From Pictodentalium vernedei (taxonomy: Eukaryota > Mollusca > Scaphopoda > Dentaliida > Dentaliidae): 64,000 nt of DNA. How positions within the stretch are numbered: position 1 is the stretch's first letter; every line of letters starts with the position of its first letter. A model generated the notes under the pieces. It was given only the letters and a program-made list of their open reading frames with translations. It was not told the DNA's origin and searched no databases. The translations under genes and the position numbers were made by a program. Of this stretch, positions 56,360 to 64,000 are shown piece by piece. The stretch lies in contig CM062289.1 of NCBI GenBank assembly GCA_031216915.1, forward strand, positions 61,511,741 through 61,575,740, given 5' to 3'.

Positions 56360-58090
56360 GCTTAACCTCTCTATATTGGGGAGTCATTAACTTTGTGATA
56401 TGTGGTCTTACTGGTCACAAAGAGTGCGCGTTTTGTAATGCTTAAACCGGTTCCTCCCGTCCATTTTGTTTGCTGCCGACTGCCATCTTTGTTACGTTGG
56501 TGGAACATGGACGCTGGCGGACTGAAAGTCCTGCAGCATAGTGGAAATTTGTTCTAGGGTGTGTATTCAATGCACCTTCTTCTGTCGTAGTCTATTTACT
56601 ACACTGGTAGCATTTGGTGCGTTTTGATCTGCAAAAAGTATATTCATTTCTAGGACAATATGTCTAATCACAGCAGATGGCTTAACAGAGAGTAAGAATA
56701 ACGACAATATAATGAAATACTAGAAAGGGATTCCAGGGAACGTTGAGCACAAAGGACACGAGAGTGTTGATATTTTTAGTATGTGTAGATGTGCTTCATG
56801 CATTACAATTATATTGTTAACTATCAAATAATCACACCACGTAACTTTCCGTGTGGAGACAATGTTATGTACGCAAACAGACACTACACTCGCGTCTATT
56901 TTATCAGAGGTCAGAGAGTGCCGACAGGATCGGAAAGCTGGTTGTGACAGCTTGTTGCACTTATGGTTCATGAACTAAATGTAAGAGCTACCATAGTCGT
57001 AGAATCCAGCAGTTGTAATAGTGATAGTGAAGGCTATATATTGATCACAGTTTAAGTAATAGTAGATGTCACAATAGTCGCAGCGCTAAAAGTGATGGAA
57101 ATAGCTAGTAGTAACAGAGGCCTGGCGACAGAAATAGAAGCACTGTAGCACAAAACGGTAGCAATGGGTTGTAGAGGCCGGATGTACCCATGTGCTGCAG
57201 GTGATGCGTACACACTGTTACAGAGTGTGTAGTAACACAACAGAACATCTTGGGCCATTTGGGTACCACCAGGTAAAAGCATAAGCATAGGTATGGAAAG
57301 GAATACTCTGGGGATGGCATAACCCACAATAACATCTTAAGGTGTCCCCTGCTTGTGCACGCGTTATGTGTACACTGGACACTCGCACATCACATTGATG
57401 ACTCGCTTCTTCTCAGACTCTACAGGCAAACACGGGCTAGGGTAAATGGGGCAGTCTGACTGAATCTATTCAGACTTGGTTGAGAGCCGAAGGCGAGCGG
57501 GGTCATACAATGCGACAACAGCCTAGTGTAAATGGATTGTGGCAGATAGAATTCCTACAAGGGAAACAGGTCAACAATGGGTGGAATGGGGAGTGCGTAT
57601 AATAAGGCAAAATACAGTTATGAGGAAGGATCCAAGCGAGATTCATAGCTTTAGATATGTCTTATGTTCCATTTGGATAATTTTATTTCAAACAATGTGA
57701 TTTGGCGACCTCTTGTTTAATTGAACATGGCATTTGAGGGCCGTACAGCACTAGCCCTATCAATCGAATAATATCCAAATGATGTATTTGAACGCAACTG
57801 TGGGACCCATTTCACTAATAATAGTCAATGCTAGATCTTATTTGGTGCTTCGACATACACTCGTCGAACTGGACACACCACTTGGTTTTAGAAGTTTCAA
57901 CTGCACAGTAATCACAGGCCACCATAGAATCCATGACGATGGTCACGCGTACATCCGAAATAGCACGTGCTGCGCGTGCGCTCGGATACAACTTATCACA
58001 ATGTGAATGATCACAACATTACTGCTCACGATGGCTATCATAAAAACCCACGTGACTGATGACTTCACATAATATCCACAGAAAGATCTC
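56360..58090. mobile_element. Decayed element with Polinton-like ends
   Basis: Left part 56385-56600 shows GTGATATGTGGT, GAGTGCGCGTT, CCGTCCATTTTGTTTGCTG, GCCATCTT and GTGTGTATTCAATGCA in the order of the terminal repeats of the two Polinton-type elements. Right part 57880-58085 shows GACACACCACTTGGTTTTAG, CACCATAGAATCCATGACGA, CACGTGCTGCGCGTGCGCTC and CCACGTGACTGATGACTTCA in the inverted order. The 1.3-kb interior has no recognised gene. It is much more diverged than the other two and so probably older; many breaks. Confidence 0.45.
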
Positions 58091-58094
58091 CAAA

Positions 58095-59310
58095 TTAGGC
58101 TAAAAGTGTGTGAATTATACTACGTATGTACAATTCTACAAAACAATTAACAATGTTTTATAGTACTGGCGCCTGATGACAGAAGAGGAGTACAGGGAGG
58201 TTCAATTTCCGACATGACTTTGATAACGTTCTGGAATTTTCCGCATTTTTGACTGATTGGCCCAAACATAAGAGTTGGTTTTTCATGCGATACGTTAGAG
58301 GAGGCTGACAAAATCCACAGCAGCAAGAACGTGTAATGTATCTACAAGTTCAAAAGCAATGAGCTTCAGTTCGAGATTCCATACGATTTGAAATGAGATT
58401 CTCAGGTTCCTATAACATAACTTCTGTAGTTAATTAATTTTAATCAAATGTCAATAGCCTTTCAATACAAAACGCTACAATATGCGAAGAGGTCGGGGGT
58501 TACAGTAATAGAAACGCCGAGCATTTTAATTACACTAATTTGTAGCGAATATAAAGAAATGAGTGTAATAAATTAGACCTAAATTATTGGACAAGTGTGA
58601 TTGGTTGAAACAAGTTTTCATACCTTGATGAACGTTTTTCCTATAGTGTGAATGTGCATGCTTTCCTCCTCCCTTTTTGTATAAAAATATGTAGGCTTGT
58701 CAAATCGTTATTTTAAGGGGGCAATTGAACTGAGTGAATTCCATGCACATGTTACCTGGGAACAATACAGAAGAGTGAGTCAGTGTTGTGTTAACAATGA
58801 AAAAGGCTACATTCACTATAATACTGCTGAATTAATTTAGCAACATTAGTTACCTGTCTGTTCCACAGAGTCATGTAGTTAACCAATACTGAAAACTATA
58901 AAACTATCATTTGCCTTTTACCATATATTTATTTACCATTATGTGCGTCACTATCTGACTATAAATGGTGGCGACTTTGGCCTCCCCATGGTGCACCTTT
59001 GTAAACTGCACTGCATTTCTAGATTCCTCATTCATGTAGACAACTCAGTACTATTCTATAAAAATAACTCTTTGGCAGGCGAGTGAGGTCAGAACTTTCT
59101 GCTAGGCACAGTGAGGGTCTGGGTGGGACAGCGGACCCGGCCGAGCACTGCTTTCCAGTTTGTTTTGCCTCATCCGTCAAGACAGCGCTTTATTTGAATG
59201 GAAAGTGTCTTATTATGCCGCACAATACAGCGGCTAGCATGATTGTGCTATTAAACATTGTAGGGGATATGTATGGATGCACTTTGTGGAGAAAAGAGCT
59301 TATAATGACA
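58095..59310. other. No gene recognised
   Basis: No exon or repeat family recognised. Upstream SLC22 exons were searched for here without success. Confidence 0.4.
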
Positions 59311-59317
59311 GTAAATT

Positions 59318-59444
59318 GATCTGGTGTGTTGCATTCGGTCGACTTTACGAGGTCAGATCTCCGGACCACACGAGCCGCATTCGGCGTCTCGTGTGATATG
59401 GCGATCTGACCTCGTCAACGAAACGGAATGCGACAAACCAGATC
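59318..59444. repeat. Foldback element, family G, copy 2
   Basis: GATCTGGTGTGTTGCATTCG and ACGAGGTCAGATC arms with inverted copies, around CACACGAG-CGC...TCTCGTGTG. Same architecture as 12420-12570 but with different arm sequence, so the two are related by structure and centre more than by ends. Confidence 0.6.
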
Positions 59445-59449
59445 ACTTT

Positions 59450-60735
59450 GCTGTAATAATGATCTGTGTATTATATGCCGTTCTGGAAATACACCTTTCA
59501 CACGAGAAATCAATATAAAGTTGGTTAAGGACACTATTAGAAACCCGCGGTATTCAATGGTGTTTATTTACACAAATGAAAGGTACCTAGAAGCGGTTGG
59601 TAACCTGGGTGCACTCGATTGATGTTCCCCAGTGTCGTCTCAGACCAACCATGTGATACGGAATCGGAAAACCACTCAAGCGTGACCTGACGATCAGGAT
59701 TCGATGGGTGAAAAACACGGCGTATCATTGGCAGGTATATAATAAAATGAAAAGTCGTTTGAAATGGTGTGGGTATACTTTTGGCAACGGAAAAAAATGT
59801 AGTGTAAGACATCGACATCGACGTGGCACGTTTTGAAAGACTTTTGATCACTCTAGACACACTTACGGTGCAGAGACTGGCTCTCCGCATTATCAGGAAG
59901 TTTCTAGGCAGACAAAAACTTATTTATTTCTCTATCTGGTATTTCCAAGATAATCAATGCCTCTTTTCATGGGTCACCAAAGTGGCTGTTGTCATACTGG
60001 ACTATACCCATCATTTCCGTAAGGCGCAACTGCAGAACAAACCATATAATCAAATCTGAAAAGATCTGGTTGATTAGTATGATCCGTAGTTATATTGACT
60101 ACTGTATGGAGTATTAGTTCCTCAATAATGTGACCCCACAAGGTATACACAGCTCTCTAATTTCACTCTAAGTGTGCAACCGTTTTAAAAATGATTTTTT
60201 GATTGTATACAAACTTCTCGAGCAATCTCTAGTTTGATGAATAGCTATGGAGTCACACTCATTTCCCGTGTCCAATTCATTAATACCTTTTACGGAACTG
60301 ACTGGGTGCATTATTCTCAGAAATTAAAAATTTGGGCTGTGTAACAATGAATCTGATTTGTATATAGCGTCATCTGCAGCTGTGCTAGACTTTCGATATA
60401 CGGATGCATTTGAAAGCACTTGATGACAAGAACTCAGCAAAATAATCAATATTCCTAGAGATTTCGTCGATTTTCCTTGCGTAGTAGTGTAGGTGTCAAA
60501 CATTATGTTATTGCTAAGTCTAAAGTCACCTACCTTTTACTGTAAAATGTCTGGAAACAAAACGCAGTAAAGGGTAGGTGGTGTCAAAGTTGACAATAAC
60601 AACTAGATGGTGTCACTTGTGTGCAAAGCACACTATAGTGTATCCCCGCATTTGCATCCTTGACTTTGTATGAATGCTTGATACAAAGATGAAATGTATT
60701 ATATGACACACTAAAATCATATTGAGTGGCACAGG
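59450..60735. other. No gene recognised
   Basis: No exon or named repeat. The edge of the satellite begins to be recognisable near 60700-60740. Confidence 0.4.
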
Positions 60736-60739
60736 TGAC

Positions 60740-63700
60740 ACAGCGTCGTGCGCACCTACAGACTCCACTGCAACATTTGGGCATGGTTTTAGCGTTTCCA
60801 ATTACATACATGTACCCTGGGAGCCTTTCGCCGGAAACGGTCTAAGAAAACATGAAAGTGGCAACGGTGGCACCCCAAAAATCCGAAACCTTCGTGCACA
60901 TCTGCAGACCCTACTGCAACTTTTGAGCATAGTTTTAGCATTTCAAATTACATACTCTGGGAGCTTTTCGCCGGAAATGATCTAAGAAAACACCAAAGAA
61001 AAACGGTGGCACGGCCACGTGGCATCTGAAAAATCTGAAACCTTTGTAGGCATCTACAGACCTTACTGCAACATTTAAGCATGCGTTTAGCATTTTGAAT
61101 TACATACCCTAGGAGCCTTTCGCCGGAAACGGTCTAAGAAAACACAAAAGTGGCAACGGTGACACAGCCACTTAGCACCCAAAAAATCCAAAACCTTCCT
61201 ACGCATTTACAGACTCTACTGCAACATCTCAGCATGGTTTTAGCGTTTTGAATTACATACTCTAGGAGCCTTTCGCCGGAAACGGTCTAAGAAAACACGA
61301 AAGTGGCAATGGTGGCACAGCCACGTGGCACCTGAAAAATCCGAAATCTTTGTGCACATCAACAGACCCTACTGCAACATTTGAGCATGGTTTTACCATT
61401 TCGAAATACATACTGTAGGAGCCTTTCGCCGGAAATGGTCTAAGAGAACATGAAAGAGGCAATGGTAGCACAGCCACGTGGCACACCAGAAATCCAAAAC
61501 CTTCGTGCGCATCTACTGACCCTACTGCAACATTTGAGCATGGTTTTAGGATTTAGAATTACATACCCTAGGAGCCTTTTGCCGGAAACGGTCTAAGAAA
61601 ACATGAAAGTGGCAACAGCACAGCCACTGGGCAGCTGAAAAATCTGAAACCTTCGTGCACATCTACAGACCCCACTGAAACATTTGAGCATGGTTTTAGC
61701 ATTTCCAATTACATACCCTAGGAGCCTTTCGTCGGAAACGGTCTAAGAAAACACAAAAGTGGCAACGGTGGCACAGCCACGTGGCACAGCCACGTGGCAC
61801 CTGAAACATCCGAAACCTTCGTGCGCATCTACAGACCCCACTGCAACATTTGAGCATGGTTTTAGCGTTTCGAATTACATACCATAGGAGCCTTTCGCCG
61901 GAAACGGTCTAAGAAAACACAGAAGTGGCAACGGTGGCACAGCCACGTGGCACCTGAAAAATCGGAAACCTTCGTGCACATCTACAGACCCTACTGCAAC
62001 ATTTGAGCATGGTTTTAGCATTTCGAATTACATACCCTTGCAGCCTTTCGCCGGAAATGGTCTAAGAAAACACGAAAGTGGCAATGGTGTCGCAGCCACG
62101 TGGCAGCTAAAAAATCCGAAACCTCCGTGCGCTTCTACAGACCCCACTGCAACATTTGAGCATGGTTTTAGCATTTCGAATTACATACCCTAGGAACCTT
62201 TCGCCGGAAACGGTCTAAGAAAACACAAAAGTGGCAACGGTAGCACAGCCACGTGGCACCTGAAAAATCCGAAACCTTCGTGCACATCTACAGACCCTAC
62301 TGCAACATTTGAGCATGGTTTTGGCGTTTCGAATTACATACCCTAGGAGCCTTTTGCCGGAAACGGTCTAAGAAAACACAAAAGTGGCAACGGTGGCACA
62401 GCCACGTGGCACCTAAAAAATCTGAAACCTTCGTGCACATCTAGAGACCCTACTGCAACATTTGAGCATGGTTTTAGCGTTTCGAATTACATACCCTAGG
62501 AGCCTTTCGCCGGAAACGGTCTAAGAAAACACGAAAGTGGCAATGATGGCGCAGCCACGTGGCAGCTGAAAAATCCGAAGCCTTCGTGCGCATCTACAGA
62601 CCCCACTGCAACATTTGAGCATGGTTTTAGCGTTTCGAATTACATACCCTAGGAGCCTTTCGCCTGGAAACGGTCTAAGAAAACACAAAAGTGGCAATGG
62701 TGACACAGCCACGTGGCACCTGAAAAATCGAAAACCTTCGTGCGCATCTACAGACCCCACTGCAACATTTGAGCATGGTTTTAGTGTTTCGAATTACATA
62801 CCCTAGGAGCCTTTCGACGGAAACGGTCTAAAAAAACACGAAAGTGGCAATGGTGGCGCAGCCACATGGCAGCTGAAAAATCCGAAACCTTCGTGCGCAT
62901 CTACAGACCCCGCTGCAATATTTGAGCATGGTTTTAGCATTTCGAATTACATACCCTAGGAGCCTTTCGTCGGAAACGGTCTAAGAAAACACAAAAGTGG
63001 CAACCGTGGCACAGCCACGTGGCACCTGAAAAATCCGAAACCTTTGTGCGCATCTACAGACCCCACTGCAACATTTGAGCATGGTTTTAGCGTTTCGAAT
63101 TACATACCCTAGGAGCCTTTCGCCGGAAACGGTCTAAGAAAACACAAAAGTGGCAACGGTGGCACAGCCACGTGGCACCTGAAAAATCCGAAACCTTCGT
63201 GCGCATCTACAGACCCTACTGCAACATTTGAGCATGGTTTTAGCATTTCAAATTACATACCCTAGGAGCCTTTTGCCGCAAACGGGCTAAGAAAACACAA
63301 AAGTGGCAATGGTGGCACAGCCACGTGGCACCTGAAACATCGGAAACCTTCGTGCACATCTACAGACCCTACTGCAACATTTGAGCATGGTTTTAGCGTT
63401 TCGAATTACATACCCTAGGAGCCTTTCGCCGGAAACGGTCTAAGAAAACACGAAAGTGGCAATGATGGCGCAGCCACGTGGCAGCTGAAAAATCCGAAAC
63501 CTTCGTGCACATCGACAGACCCCACTGCAACATTTGAGCATGGTTTTAGCGTTTCGAATTACATACCCTAGGAGCCTTTCGTCGGAAACGGTCTAAGAAA
63601 ACACAAAAGTGGCAACGGTGGCACAGCCACGTGGCACCTGAAAAATCCGAAACCTTCGTGCGCATCTACAGACCCCACAGCAACATTTGAGCATGGTTTT

Positions 63701-64000
63701 AGCGTTTCGAATTACATACCCTAGGACCCTTTCGCCGGAAACGGTCTAAGAAAACACAAAAGTGGCAACGGTGGCACAGCCACGTGGCACCTGAAAAATC
63801 CGAAACCTTCGTGCACATCTACAGACCCCACTGCAACATTTGAGCATGGTTTTAGTGTTTCAAATTACATTCCCTAGGAGCCTTTCGCCGGAAACGGTCT
63901 AAGAAAACACAAAAGTGGCAACGGTGGCACAGCCACGTGGCACCCGAAAAATCGGAAACCTTCGTGCGCATCTACAGACCCCACTGCAACATTTGAGCAT
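60740..64000. repeat. 153-bp satellite array, about 21 units, open at the window edge
   Basis: Units repeat every 153 bases; GAGCATGGTTTTAG falls at matching spacing through to 63994. The shared order is CATTTGAGCATGGTTTTAGC, TTTCGAATTACATACCCTAG, GAGCCTTTCGCCGGAAACGG, TCTAAGAAAACAC, AAGTGGCAACGGTGGCACA, GCCACGTGGCACCTGAAAAA, CGAAACCTTCGTGCGCATCT and ACAGACCCCACTGCAA. Each unit holds the palindrome GCCACGTGGC. The first units (60740-61250) are the most diverged. 153 is 51 codons, so short ORFs recur with a 51-residue period, but stops fall in every frame. Confidence 0.95.

Noticed and set aside
57052-57335. A hydrophobic minus-strand ORF considered as an upstream SLC22 exon
   Set aside because: It lacks the ESPRW-type or other SLC22 signatures and has no convincing splice sites.
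61262-62760. Minus-strand ORFs with a 51-residue periodicity in the satellite
   Set aside because: They arise because the unit length is a multiple of three. Stops occur in every frame of the consensus, and most units are closed.
60740-64000. Regularly spaced repeats that could be taken for a CRISPR array
   Set aside because: Whole 153-bp units repeat, including the would-be spacers, and the context is an animal genome. It is satellite DNA.

Overview
This window looks like one large, transposon-filled stretch of a nuclear animal genome. I read it as mostly the introns of a single host gene on the minus strand. Four phase-compatible exons of an SLC22-type (organic cation/anion/carnitine) major facilitator transporter lie at 55511-55645, 48483-48565, 24550-24622 and 13158-13367. 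They run 5' to 3' on the minus strand, with a poly(A) signal just past the stop codon. One internal exon, expected between 24.6 and 48.5 kb, was not found. The upstream exons must lie beyond the right edge. V-domain SINEs, including one with a 5S rRNA-derived head, a CR1/L2-type LINE end, Tc1 and piggyBac-like elements and Polinton-type elements together suggest a marine invertebrate. An invertebrate deuterostome such as a lancelet or hemichordate is my best guess, not a demonstrated identity.

Layout. 0-13 kb: 3' flank of the host gene, dense in short foldback (MITE-like) elements, a 205-bp palindromic tandem repeat joined to a V-SINE, and direct repeats. 13.1-13.4 kb: last SLC22 exon. 13.4-24.5 kb: intron with foldbacks, SINEs, a degenerate ~90-bp tandem repeat and a decayed Tc1 transposon (22.76-24.34 kb). 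24.55 kb: next exon. 24.6-48.5 kb: an intron (or two around the unfound exon) holding two Polinton-type fossils with related terminal inverted repeats. The first (about 25.95-33.78 kb) carries minus-strand ORFs of unknown function and has a 2-kb foldback inside its left terminal repeat. The second (39413-47253) is bounded by a 6-bp target duplication and is almost entirely one palindrome, with a DNA polymerase B region in each arm. 48.5 and 55.5 kb: two more exons. 55.6-60.7 kb: more foldbacks and a decayed pair of Polinton-like ends. 60.74 kb to the window end: a 153-bp satellite array of about 21 units that continues past the edge.

The repeats form recurring families. Many short elements have a near-perfect GC-rich stem-loop at their centre. 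At least three families have recognisable ends: TA-flanked CAGTACGTGG..., TA-flanked CAGTTAAAAC..., and TTAA-flanked CCCTTTACC.... Two families with different ends share the same central palindrome, and one ~0.7-0.9 kb family supplies pre-insertion sites that show how others inserted. Coordinates of repeats were found by eye and may be off by several bases unless a target duplication is stated.
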